Shown in pieces: positions 19,326 through 27,085 of a stretch of 64,000 nucleotides of DNA. Origin of the DNA: Agarivorans aestuarii (GTDB lineage Bacteria; Pseudomonadota; Gammaproteobacteria; Enterobacterales; Celerinatantimonadaceae). The stretch is taken from positions 2,717,001-2,781,000 of the forward strand of contig NZ_AP023033.1 in NCBI RefSeq assembly GCF_019670125.1, in the 5' to 3' direction. The notes beneath the pieces are model-generated. The model saw only the letters and a list, made by a program, of their open reading frames with translations, did not search any database and had not been told where the DNA came from. A program made the position numbers and the translations under genes. The number at the start of each line of letters is the position of its first letter. Position 1 is the first letter of the stretch.

Positions 19326-20372
19326 ATGTCGTTACCAATTCTCATATGCGATGACTCCAACCTCGCAAGAAAGCAAATGGCCCGCAGCCTTCCACCTGGC
19401 TGGGATGTAGAGATAAGCTTCGCCAAACATGGCCAAGAAGGGGTTGACCTGATCCGTCAAGGTAAAGGAGACGTGGTTTTCCTCGATCTCAACATGCCAG
19501 TAATGGACGGATATGAAGTACTAGAAGAAGTTCAGAAGAACGATTTACCGGCACTGATTATTGTGGTGTCTGGCGATGTTCAACCCGAAGCCTATAGCCG
19601 GGTAAAACAACTCGGTGCCCTCGATTTCATTAAAAAGCCCACTAACAAGGCTAAAATTGGAGAAATTTTGGTAGCCTACGGCATTGTTGAATCACAACAA
19701 CTGCTTGAGCTTGAAAACGACTTAGCCGCTTTAGATAAAATGCCGGCACCGGTCAACGATACGCTTTCACCGAAAATTGTCGATTTTAGGGACCACTACC
19801 AAGAGATTGCCAACGTAGCAATGGGACGAGCAGCCGACTTGCTAGCGCGCTTACTCGATGCATTTATCGTTTTACCCATCCCCAACGTTAATATTCTTGA
19901 AACCAGTGAATTGCATATGGCGCTGACTTCGGTTGAAGAAAACGAAGCGATGTCAGCAGTATGCCAAGGCTTTATAGGCTCTGGTATCGCCGGAGAAGCG
20001 CTGCTTTTATTCCACGACTCTAGCTTCACAGACATGTCTAAGCTGATGAAATATGAAGGCGAGCTAGATGACAATGGCCAGCTGGAAGTGCTAATGGACA
20101 TTGCCAACATTCTTATTGGCGCTTGTCTGAAGGGCGTATCCGACCAACTAGATGTTGGCTTTTCGCAAGGCCATCCAGTGGTGCTGGGACAACATTGTAA
20201 TATCGGCGATTTAATAAATAGTAATACCAGTCGCTGGCAAAAAACCTTGGCAATTGAAATCAACTACACTATTGAAAAGCACAATATTCAATGTGACTTA
20301 TTGTTGCTGATTACCGAAGATTCACTGCCAACCCTAAATAACAAAATTTCTTACTTATTTGAGCACCAATGA
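19326..20372 (+). CDS. response regulator with CheC/CheX-like C-terminal domain
   Basis: 348 residues. The receiver domain (about 1-120) has the acidic pocket ICDDS, phospho-acceptor Asp54 (VVFLDLNMPVMDG) and a conserved Lys in FIKKPTNKAK. The C-terminal half (about 150-345) resembles CheC/CheX-type phosphatases, with an ELHMALTSVEENE region and the DIANILIGACLKGVSD block. The next gene, a diguanylate cyclase, overlaps by four bases (ATGA). A receiver-CheC protein in an operon with a GGDEF enzyme suggests phosphorylation-controlled c-di-GMP signalling, with the CheC part perhaps removing the phosphate. No histidine kinase is adjacent. Confidence 0.85.
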   Translation: MSLPILICDDSNLARKQMARSLPPGWDVEISFAKHGQEGVDLIRQGKGDVVFLDLNMPVMDGYEVLEEVQKNDLPALIIVVSGDVQPEAYSRVKQLGALDFIKKPTNKAKIGEILVAYGIVESQQLLELENDLAALDKMPAPVNDTLSPKIVDFRDHYQEIANVAMGRAADLLARLLDAFIVLPIPNVNILETSELHMALTSVEENEAMSAVCQGFIGSGIAGEALLLFHDSSFTDMSKLMKYEGELDDNGQLEVLMDIANILIGACLKGVSDQLDVGFSQGHPVVLGQHCNIGDLINSNTSRWQKTLAIEINYTIEKHNIQCDLLLLITEDSLPTLNNKISYLFEHQ

Positions 20373-21337
20373 GCCAACATCAAAATGAAATGAATGAGTT
20401 CCACTGGATGCTGGACATGATACAAACTATCGATGTCGGCTTAGTGGTGCTCGATAAAGACTACCAAGTACAAGTGTGGAACAACTTTATGGAAACCCAT
20501 AGTGGCTTGCGTCCCGACCAAGCCCAAGGTAAAAAGCTGTTCTCGCTATTTCCTCAGCTTCCAGAAGATTGGCTGCGCCACAAAATTGATTCTGTATTCT
20601 TTCTAAAGAATCGCGCATTCACCACCTGGGAGCAGCGTCCACACGTTTTTCCATTTAAAAATTATCGTCCTATTACTGGTACGGTAGATTTTATGTACCA
20701 AAACATCACCATTATTCCACTTACTTCATTAACCGGTATCGTTACCCATATTAGTTTGATTATTTATGATGTTACCGATAGTGCGGTAAATAAGCTTGAG
20801 GCGCAGAAGGTTAATGAAGAGCTAAAAATATTAAGCCGCACCGACAAGCTTACTCAGTTGTACAACCGAGGGTACTGGCAAGATAGATTAGACCAAGAAT
20901 TTAATCGTTTTGTGCGAAACACGGCACCTAGCTCCTTGGTGATGTTTGACATTGACCACTTTAAAAAAGTAAACGATACCTACGGCCACCCAGCGGGCGA
21001 CAAAATCATTACCTTAGTGGGTGACACCTTGCGCAAAGTTATGCGAAAAACCGATATTGCAGGGCGTTACGGCGGTGAAGAATTTGGCGTTATTTTAACT
21101 GATACAGACTCAGAACATGCCAAGATATTTTGTGAACGCCTAAGGACAGCGATTGAGGCCTTAAAACCGGTAGTGGATGGGATTGAAATTCCATTTACGG
21201 TAAGTTTGGGAGTTGCTGAACTGGATGACCAAACCGCCAGCGCAAAAGATTGGTTAGCAAATACCGACCAAGCTTTATACCAAAGTAAACACAAGGGACG
21301 AAACCAAACCAGTTTGTTTAGCCATAAAACACACTAG
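20369..21337 (+). CDS. PAS-GGDEF diguanylate cyclase
   Basis: 322 residues. An N-terminal PAS-type sensor (about 8-140, with LVVLDKDYQVQVWNNF) leads through a short helix to a GGDEF domain (about 155-318). The active-site signature is GGEEF (235-239), and an RxxD inhibitory site (Arg226-Asp229) lies five residues before it. The enzyme is therefore expected to make c-di-GMP from two GTP and to be product-inhibited. No membrane segments are visible, so it is cytosolic. It is co-translated with the preceding receiver-CheC protein. Confidence 0.93.
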   Translation: MSQHQNEMNEFHWMLDMIQTIDVGLVVLDKDYQVQVWNNFMETHSGLRPDQAQGKKLFSLFPQLPEDWLRHKIDSVFFLKNRAFTTWEQRPHVFPFKNYRPITGTVDFMYQNITIIPLTSLTGIVTHISLIIYDVTDSAVNKLEAQKVNEELKILSRTDKLTQLYNRGYWQDRLDQEFNRFVRNTAPSSLVMFDIDHFKKVNDTYGHPAGDKIITLVGDTLRKVMRKTDIAGRYGGEEFGVILTDTDSEHAKIFCERLRTAIEALKPVVDGIEIPFTVSLGVAELDDQTASAKDWLANTDQALYQSKHKGRNQTSLFSHKTH

Positions 21338-21355
21338 TTTTGGATAAGCATTAAC

Positions 21356-21386
21356 GAAAAAAGCAAAGCCTAGGCTTTGCTTTTTT
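21356..21386. terminator. bidirectional intrinsic terminator
   Basis: Stem AGCAAAGCC / GGCTTTGCT around TA, flanked by A6 and T6. It lies between the converging diguanylate cyclase gene and the yfcL-like gene. Confidence 0.92.
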
Positions 21387-21402
21387 GTTTTCACTTAAGC
21401 AC

Positions 21403-21702
21403 TTACGCTACAGCAGAAACTTGCTGCTGACTATCAGCAAACGAGATAGCATCGCGCCATAGGGCTTCTACTTGTGATTGCATAGTTTCGTCGGTTTCAC
21501 CATCGAAGTGAGCATCCAACAAGGCAATATGCATTTGTGATTTTAAGCAATGCACCATTGGGCGACCACTTAGTTCAGTCAAGGTTGCTACTACACCTAG
21601 GTGATCACCTAAGTATTGAATAACATTTTTTGGTGGAGCATTTAGATTAGTGTCGTGGCTGTTCAGGTAAGTCTGTAGCAGGGTGACATAATTCTTGAGC
21701 AT
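21403..21702 (-). CDS. yfcL: YfcL family protein
   Basis: 99 residues from ATG 21702, chosen because TGAGGT lies 5-6 bases upstream; another ATG lies 12 bases earlier. It is a small soluble helical protein without Cys clusters or a signal. Assignment rests on weak similarity in the C-terminal half (SQVEALWRDAI) and on position in the fabB-mnmC-yfcL-epmC-aroC neighbourhood known from E. coli. The start lies 56 bases inside the upstream ATP-NAD kinase-like gene, so expression is probably coupled. Function unknown. Confidence 0.7.
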   Translation of the reverse strand: MLKNYVTLLQTYLNSHDTNLNAPPKNVIQYLGDHLGVVATLTELSGRPMVHCLKSQMHIALLDAHFDGETDETMQSQVEALWRDAISFADSQQQVSAVA

Positions 21703-22822
21703 CGGTAACCTCATTTTCAGGGTTCGATACTCGATACATTATATAATCGCGGTAACCAGTAATTACCTTGATGCTTCCAGATAAATACTTATCTAGATCT
21801 GTATCGCCAGTATCAACAATCAACGGGCGTCCATGCAAAGATTTAAGTTTAGTTTTGCTTGCTACAACTACAATATTTTCCCGGCCAAGCTTGCGAATAA
21901 CCGCAGGGCTTAGTTGTTGATTGCCACGGCCAAATAAATGACCCTGACCACCAATGGGTGTAATCAATAGCTTAGTTTGTACGTTGCTTATTCTATTAAT
22001 CAGCTCAGCTTCGGTCAAATCCTCTTGGACGATTTGGTGATCTTTAACCAAATCTACTCCCAGAAGAGTATTAGGCAGTGATAACTCCTGCATAATAGCG
22101 GCTACAGTGGAGCCTGATCCTGCGATAAACTGCTCATCTTCTAACAACTCAATCACTTCGGCGGCGATATCCTGTAAAACCAGCTCTTCGGATTCAATAC
22201 CACCTTGCTTAACAGACTGAACATAACGCACTTCATCGGGCACTAACATCTCGCCAAAACACTTAGCTCGAACCCTGCCTTCTCGAAATGCTTTCTCATC
22301 AATATCCATTACCTCAGCATTTTTCAGGCTTAACATTTCGCCCTTGAGCAACTTCTCAATGACAATGCCACTAGCGGCAGGCGTTACCCCGTAAACACCC
22401 GAATGAATTTTGCAGCCAGCTGGAATACCTAGGCACTTAGTCCCCTCACCCGCAGCACCTAGCACATCACGGGCAGTACCATCTCCACCAGCAAACACCA
22501 ATAGCTCAATGCCCTGTTCAGCCAGTAGCTTAGCAGCTTGTTGTGTATCGCTTGCTTGCGAGGGCTGCTTAGCTTGATAAATCACTTTATGAGGCAGTGA
22601 TAGCTTTTGGCACAAGCTTTCACCCATTTCGCCAGAGGCGGTGTAAACAACAAACTCTAGCTTAATATCACTAAGTGCCCGTAAGGCTTGTTCGGCGCGC
22701 AAGTTGGCTTTTTTTGTTGCTCCCTTAGCAAGTGCCTGTTCACTCACCCCATCAGAGCCTTTTAGCGCAACGCTACCACCAACACCAGCGATGGGATTTA
22801 CAATCAAACCAAGTTTAATCAT
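21647..22822 (-). CDS. ATP-NAD kinase-like protein
   Basis: 391 residues from ATG 22822, preferred over an ATG 12 bases upstream because GAGGT then sits at proper spacing. It opens KLGLIVNPIAGVGGSVALKG and contains the kinase motif LLVFAGGDGTARDVLGA (the GGDG signature of NAD kinase and diacylglycerol-kinase folds) and GIPAGCKIHSGVYG. It is a separate family from NadK, with its own C-terminal region (IGGQGHLFGRGNQQLSP). The substrate is unproven. The ATG overlaps the epmC stop by eight bases (ATGATTAA). Confidence 0.88.
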   Translation of the reverse strand: MIKLGLIVNPIAGVGGSVALKGSDGVSEQALAKGATKKANLRAEQALRALSDIKLEFVVYTASGEMGESLCQKLSLPHKVIYQAKQPSQASDTQQAAKLLAEQGIELLVFAGGDGTARDVLGAAGEGTKCLGIPAGCKIHSGVYGVTPAASGIVIEKLLKGEMLSLKNAEVMDIDEKAFREGRVRAKCFGEMLVPDEVRYVQSVKQGGIESEELVLQDIAAEVIELLEDEQFIAGSGSTVAAIMQELSLPNTLLGVDLVKDHQIVQEDLTEAELINRISNVQTKLLITPIGGQGHLFGRGNQQLSPAVIRKLGRENIVVVASKTKLKSLHGRPLIVDTGDTDLDKYLSGSIKVITGYRDYIMYRVSNPENEVTDAQELCHPATDLPEQPRH

Positions 22823-23327
22823 TTGCAACCTCAACCAATGCTTGGTTTGCCTTGTTTAACACCGTCATGAATTTTTGAGCCCTTACCGGAAAGCCTTGCT
22901 GCAAATATAGCTGATACTGCTCCTCAACCGCAGCAGAAAACGCATGGCGGTCACTTTGAAAGCCAGATAAGTTATCAACACTCACTTGAAAAGTACGTCC
23001 TGCAGCACGCGCTAAGCCACATTCCACGGCTTGCGGCTTATATTCCACTTTTTCAAAGTCCAATTGCTGCTGCTGGTTTCGCCCATCTGCCTTATACCAA
23101 TAGCCATAATCTTCTAGCTGTCGGCGCTGCTCACCGGCAATGCACCAATGAGCAATCTCGTGTAAGGCACTGGCATAAAAACCATGAGCAAACACTATTT
23201 GGTGCTTAACCCTATCTTCACTTGCTGGTAGATAAATCGGCTCATCTTCTCCAGCAACTAGCTCAGTATCAAAATCAGCAAAGGTTTCATTAAACAGTAA
23301 AATAAGCTGCTTTACGTCATCCAGCAT
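22815..23327 (-). CDS. epmC: elongation factor P hydroxylase EpmC
   Basis: 170 residues (E. coli YfcM/EpmC is 182). EpmC hydroxylates the lysine-modified residue of EF-P. The metal-binding motif is in ASALHEIAHWCIAG, and other matches are EPIYLPASEDRV, VFAHGFYASA and YGYWYKADGRNQ. Whether epmA, epmB and efp are present cannot be seen here. It lies between aroC and the ATP-NAD kinase-like gene. Confidence 0.95.
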   Translation of the reverse strand: MLDDVKQLILLFNETFADFDTELVAGEDEPIYLPASEDRVKHQIVFAHGFYASALHEIAHWCIAGEQRRQLEDYGYWYKADGRNQQQQLDFEKVEYKPQAVECGLARAAGRTFQVSVDNLSGFQSDRHAFSAAVEEQYQLYLQQGFPVRAQKFMTVLNKANQALVEVAND

Positions 23328-23352
23328 CGCTATTCTCTAGTTCTCGCTATGC

Positions 23353-23386
23353 TATAAAAAAGCCCCTAAATGCAACATTTAAGGGC
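23353..23386 (-). terminator. intrinsic terminator after aroC
   Basis: On the minus strand an AAGCCC...GGGCTT stem with TTAAATG/CATTTA arms, one mismatch and a 3-base loop is followed by T6. It ends the prmB-aroC unit and separates it from epmC. Confidence 0.85.
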
Positions 23387-23407
23387 TTACTGTTATTTGC
23401 TATATGC

Positions 23408-24496
23408 TTAACGCAGGATCGGCGTTTCTGTCGCTACAGCGCCGTTTTGGCCGCGCTGGCGTAAACAATGATCCATTAACACAATCGCTAACATTGCTTC
23501 AGCAATCGGTACTGCGCGAATACCAACACATGGGTCGTGGCGCCCTTTGGTCACAACTTCTACCGGCTTGCCATATTTATCAATAGTTTGCCCAGGTACA
23601 GTAATACTTGAAGTGGGTTTTAAGGCAATATGTGCAACAACATCTTGACCAGACGAAATGCCCCCCAACACACCACCGGCATGGTTAGAACTAAAGCCTT
23701 CAGGCGTCATTTCATCGCGATGCTCACTACCACGTTGGTTAACTACCGCAAAGCCGTCACCAATTTCTACCGCTTTAACTGCGTTAATGCCCATTAATGC
23801 ATGCGCAATATCAGCATCTAAACGATCAAATACTGGCTCACCTAAGCCAACTGGAACTTGTTTAGCAACAATACTTAAACGCGCGCCAATTGAATCACCT
23901 TCTTTTTTCAGCGCTCGCATAAACTCATCAAGCTCTTCCAACTTGCTTTCGTCAGGAAAGAAAAACGGGTTCTGCTCGATTTGAGAGAAGTCGATATTCT
24001 CAGCTTTTACTGGGCCGAGTTCACTTAAGTAACCGTGGATCTCTACACCGTGATGTTGCTTCAAATATTCTTTAGCGATTACACCCGCCGCTACCCGCAT
24101 AGCGGTTTCACGAGCAGAAGAGCGACCACCACCACGGTAATCTCGGGTACCGTACTTTTGATGGTAGGTATAGTCTGCATGGCCGGGGCGGAACATATCT
24201 TTTATATTAGAGTAGTCTTTTGAACGCTGATCGGTGTTCTCAATCATTAAGCCAATCGAGGTACCGGTAGTCTTTCCTTCAAATACACCTGCAAGAATTT
24301 TAACTTGGTCAGGTTCACGACGCTGGGTGGTATAGCGTGATGTACCAGGCCTACGACGATCCAAATCTTTTTGAATCATTGCTTCGTTAATTTCTAGTCC
24401 CGGTGGACACCCATCAATAATACAACCCAGTGCAACACCGTGGCTTTCACCAAAGGTTGTTACGCGAAAGAGCTGGCCAATGCTGTTTCCTGCCAT
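23408..24496 (-). CDS. aroC: chorismate synthase
   Basis: 362 residues. AroC converts 5-enolpyruvylshikimate 3-phosphate to chorismate using reduced FMN. Family signatures: [18 protein letters not shown] near the N-terminus, [15 protein letters not shown], and the C-terminal [16 protein letters not shown]. It lies 11 bases downstream of prmB, the same prmB-aroC pairing as E. coli. Confidence 0.98.
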   Translation of the reverse strand: MAGNSIGQLFRVTTFGESHGVALGCIIDGCPPGLEINEAMIQKDLDRRRPGTSRYTTQRREPDQVKILAGVFEGKTTGTSIGLMIENTDQRSKDYSNIKDMFRPGHADYTYHQKYGTRDYRGGGRSSARETAMRVAAGVIAKEYLKQHHGVEIHGYLSELGPVKAENIDFSQIEQNPFFFPDESKLEELDEFMRALKKEGDSIGARLSIVAKQVPVGLGEPVFDRLDADIAHALMGINAVKAVEIGDGFAVVNQRGSEHRDEMTPEGFSSNHAGGVLGGISSGQDVVAHIALKPTSSITVPGQTIDKYGKPVEVVTKGRHDPCVGIRAVPIAEAMLAIVLMDHCLRQRGQNGAVATETPILR

Positions 24497-24507
24497 TAAT
24501 TCTATCC

Positions 24508-25431
24508 TTACTGTTCAAATTGCGAGCGGCAAGCAAGCAATTGCTCGCGGCTAATAATAAATACTCCGTGCCCGCCGTTGGTAAACTCTATCCATGTAAA
24601 CGGAACATCGGGAAACTGTTGCTGCATATGCACTTGGCTATTGCCAATTTCTACAATTAACAAACCATTTGGAGTTAAGTGATCTGCGGCATCAGCCAAA
24701 ATCTTTTTAGTTAACTCTAAGCCATCAAAACCCGATGCCAAGCCTAACTCAGGCTCATGCATAAACTCATCAGGCAAGTTACTCATGTCTTCAGCATCAA
24801 CATAAGGCGGATTGCTGACAATTAGATCATAAGTATGTCCTTTCAACGCGTTTAAGCCATCAGACAAAATAGGCGTAACTTGTTGCTCTAAGCCATGCCC
24901 TTGAATATTAATCTCGGCTACAGCTAAGGCGTCCTCCGAAATATCAACCGCATCTACTTCTGCTTCGGGGAAAGCATAAGCGCAACCAATAGCTATACAA
25001 GCGCTGCCCGTGCATAAATCTAGTATCCGCTTGGGCTCTTCTACCAACCACGGCGAGAATTGGGTTTCAATAAGTTCAGCAAAAGGAGAACGAGGCACAA
25101 GCACTCTTTCGTCCACGTAAAACTCTAAACCAGCAAACCATGCTTTATTGGTTAAATAAGCCACAGGCAAGCGCTCTTGAACACGCTTAACCACCAACTC
25201 AACCAATAAACTACGTTCTTGACGAGTTAAACGCGCATGCCTTACCTCTGGATCAACATCCAAAGGTAAATGAAGACTAGGCAAAATAAGTTGCACCGCT
25301 TCGTCCCAAGCGTTGTCAGTTCCATGACCATAGAAAACGCCAGAAGCATTAAATCGACTCACCGCCCAGCGGATCATATCTTGAATAGTATGTAGCTCAT
25401 CGATTGCTTCTTCGATAAATATCTTTTCCAA
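24508..25431 (-). CDS. prmB: ribosomal protein uL3 N5-glutamine methyltransferase
   Basis: 307 residues when started at TTG 25431. GGAGG lies five bases before this TTG, and the resulting N-terminus ([18 protein letters not shown]) aligns with E. coli PrmB (DKIFVDEA). An ATG at 25458 would add nine residues without a good ribosome site. PrmB methylates a glutamine of ribosomal protein L3. The SAM loop [19 protein letters not shown] and the NPPY motif ([14 protein letters not shown]) are intact. Confidence 0.96.
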   Translation of the reverse strand: MEKIFIEEAIDELHTIQDMIRWAVSRFNASGVFYGHGTDNAWDEAVQLILPSLHLPLDVDPEVRHARLTRQERSLLVELVVKRVQERLPVAYLTNKAWFAGLEFYVDERVLVPRSPFAELIETQFSPWLVEEPKRILDLCTGSACIAIGCAYAFPEAEVDAVDISEDALAVAEINIQGHGLEQQVTPILSDGLNALKGHTYDLIVSNPPYVDAEDMSNLPDEFMHEPELGLASGFDGLELTKKILADAADHLTPNGLLIVEIGNSQVHMQQQFPDVPFTWIEFTNGGHGVFIISREQLLACRSQFEQ

Positions 25432-25494
25432 TTTGGCCTCCAGATTAAGTACAATCACCCACTATATGGCTTCAGGCACAACTGATAATAAAAG

Positions 25495-26019
25495 ATGAAA
25501 AAACCAACTGACGAAGATTTCGCTGCTTTCAAAGAAGCGCTCAAAGGCGTTCGCCAGATAAAACAAGATAAAATAAGTCTTGAGCCCACTCGAATCAAGC
25601 AAAAAAGCCAACAAAGGGAAAAACAACAACGAGCAGCGCTAAATAATAGTCAATTCTTCTTCTCAGACGAGTACCACCCTTTACTCCCCGACGAAGGCCC
25701 AATGCGTTGGCAAAGTGATGAATGTGATCCCTATGAACTAAAAAAACTAAGGCGTGGTGATTACTCGCCTGAGATCATGCTGGATTTACATGGCCTAACG
25801 CAACTGCAAGCCAAACAAGAAATTGCTGCCTTAATTGTTGAATGCAAACAGCAGCATTATCATATTGCTTCAATTATGCATGGCCATGGCCAACAAATAC
25901 TCAAAACTAAAGTGCCTCAATGGCTTGCGCAGCACCCCGAGGTATTAGCTTTTCACCAAGCGCCCAAAGTGCATGGTGGCTCTAGCGCTTTACTGATATT
26001 AATCAGCTCCCCAAACTAA
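25495..26019 (+). CDS. smrB: ribosome-rescue endonuclease SmrB
   Basis: 174 residues. A basic N-terminal extension (about 1-60) precedes an Smr domain (about 95-170) with the DLHG motif (MLDLHGLTQLQAKQ) and the HGHG motif (IMHGHGQQILKTKVPQWL). SmrB cleaves mRNA at collided ribosomes in E. coli. It is divergent from prmB with only a short shared promoter region, as in E. coli. Confidence 0.95.
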   Translation: MKKPTDEDFAAFKEALKGVRQIKQDKISLEPTRIKQKSQQREKQQRAALNNSQFFFSDEYHPLLPDEGPMRWQSDECDPYELKKLRRGDYSPEIMLDLHGLTQLQAKQEIAALIVECKQQHYHIASIMHGHGQQILKTKVPQWLAQHPEVLAFHQAPKVHGGSSALLILISSPN

Positions 26020-26046
26020 AAAACCACTCCGAAGAGTGGTTTCTAT
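26018..26046. terminator. bidirectional intrinsic terminator after smrB
   Basis: Stem AAACCACTC / GAGTGGTTT with a CGAA tetraloop (26021-26042). The A6 run on the left makes it strongest for the minus-strand small gene; T-rich sequence on the right also serves smrB. Confidence 0.88.
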
Positions 26047-26067
26047 TTTCAAAATAAAGCGCTTAGT

Positions 26068-26277
26068 TTAGGCGGCTTTATTCTTGAATTCGTCGATATG
26101 TTGATTAACTTCTGCCACTGTTTGCCGGTGCTTAGTGGTTTTGTGATTAGCCAACGTTTCTAATTTACCATTTTTGAACTCGTATGCCCCTCGTCCTTGA
26201 ATATACAAGCGTCCTTTGAAAAACGCTTTAACGTAACGGGCAATTTTTACCGGAGAATAGCGCGAAAATATCTTCAT
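26068..26277 (-). CDS. small conserved-looking hypothetical protein
   Basis: 69 residues, strongly basic at the N-terminus (KIFSRYSPVKIARYVKAFFKGR), then a short beta-like segment (RLYIQGRGAYEFKNGKLE) and a charged helix. No signal peptide or membrane helix, and no recognised family. The frame is supported by its own convergent terminator and a plausible start, and it fills the smrB-sixA gap. Nucleic-acid or membrane-surface binding from its charge is a guess. Confidence 0.55.
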   Translation of the reverse strand: MKIFSRYSPVKIARYVKAFFKGRLYIQGRGAYEFKNGKLETLANHKTTKHRQTVAEVNQHIDEFKNKAA

Positions 26278-26359
26278 TCGTTATGTCCACTGCTGTTTTG
26301 ACAAAACGAATATTACAGGGAGACTTAGGCGAACCCTAAACAAATCGGCGGCAATTTAC

Positions 26360-26412
26360 GGTTCCGCGAAGAAGATCTCAAAAGCACAAAAAACTGGGAA
26401 CCTTTGAGATCT
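26360..26412. other. interleaved inverted repeats (pseudoknot-like topology)
   Basis: Two complementary pairs are interleaved. GGTTCC (26360-26365) pairs with GGAACC (26397-26402). AGATCTCAAA (26373-26382) pairs with TTTGAGATCT (26403-26412). The order is A-B-A'-B', with A' directly touching B'. The region is non-coding, between sixA and the small gene at 26068, just downstream of sixA on the minus strand. Confidence 0.5.
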
Positions 26413-26462
26413 AGAGTAAAACACCACCATACAAACTTTAGCTAGTTTAATAGCTGGTTTTG

Positions 26463-26927
26463 TTACAAAGTGACTGGATGCTGCAGGGAGATAAACCTGT
26501 TTTCTTGGCCAACCTGAAGCTCAGCTACGGCAGCGGTGCTAAATAAAGGAGCACCAGCCTCTGCCACTAAGCCTTCTACAATAAAGCCCACCAAAGGCAA
26601 ATGAGATACCACCAATAAACTGCCTTGTGGCTGCTCTAAGGCAAGCTCATTAATTAAGCTCACCACGGCAACTTCATCACCAGAAGGAGTAAGCTCATTC
26701 AGCTCAATCACTTTTACAGCCTCAGGTAAGCTTTTAGCCAAACCTTGCCAAGTTTGCTGGGCACGCAAATATGGACTAACTAATACATAATCTAATTGCG
26801 GTAGTTTGTCGGCTAGATAAGCCCCCATTTTACCTACTTCATTTAAGCCAGACTGATTGAGTGCTCGCTCGCTATCGCTAGCAGCGAACATTTCGGCTTC
26901 ACCATGACGCATGATAAATACTTGCAT
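26463..26927 (-). CDS. sixA: phosphohistidine phosphatase SixA
   Basis: 154 residues, histidine-phosphatase superfamily. The catalytic RHG motif is MRHGEAEM (His8), and the second His is in LLVVSHLPLVG. SixA dephosphorylates phosphohistidine proteins; in E. coli it acts on NPr of the nitrogen phosphotransferase system. It lies in the smrB-sixA-fadJI neighbourhood as in enterobacteria. Confidence 0.93.
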   Translation of the reverse strand: MQVFIMRHGEAEMFAASDSERALNQSGLNEVGKMGAYLADKLPQLDYVLVSPYLRAQQTWQGLAKSLPEAVKVIELNELTPSGDEVAVVSLINELALEQPQGSLLVVSHLPLVGFIVEGLVAEAGAPLFSTAAVAELQVGQENRFISLQHPVTL

Positions 26928-27085
26928 AAAAGGGCTCTTCTTAATAATTGAGACGCGTTAAACGCTTAAGCTTACTAATTTTGGCTGCTAATTTAATTGA
27001 TATGCCACAAAACATCCATCAGAGTTTGCAAGACCAAGTTAAGCGACTGATAATCATACTAACGACATAAACAAGGAATGTTGCC

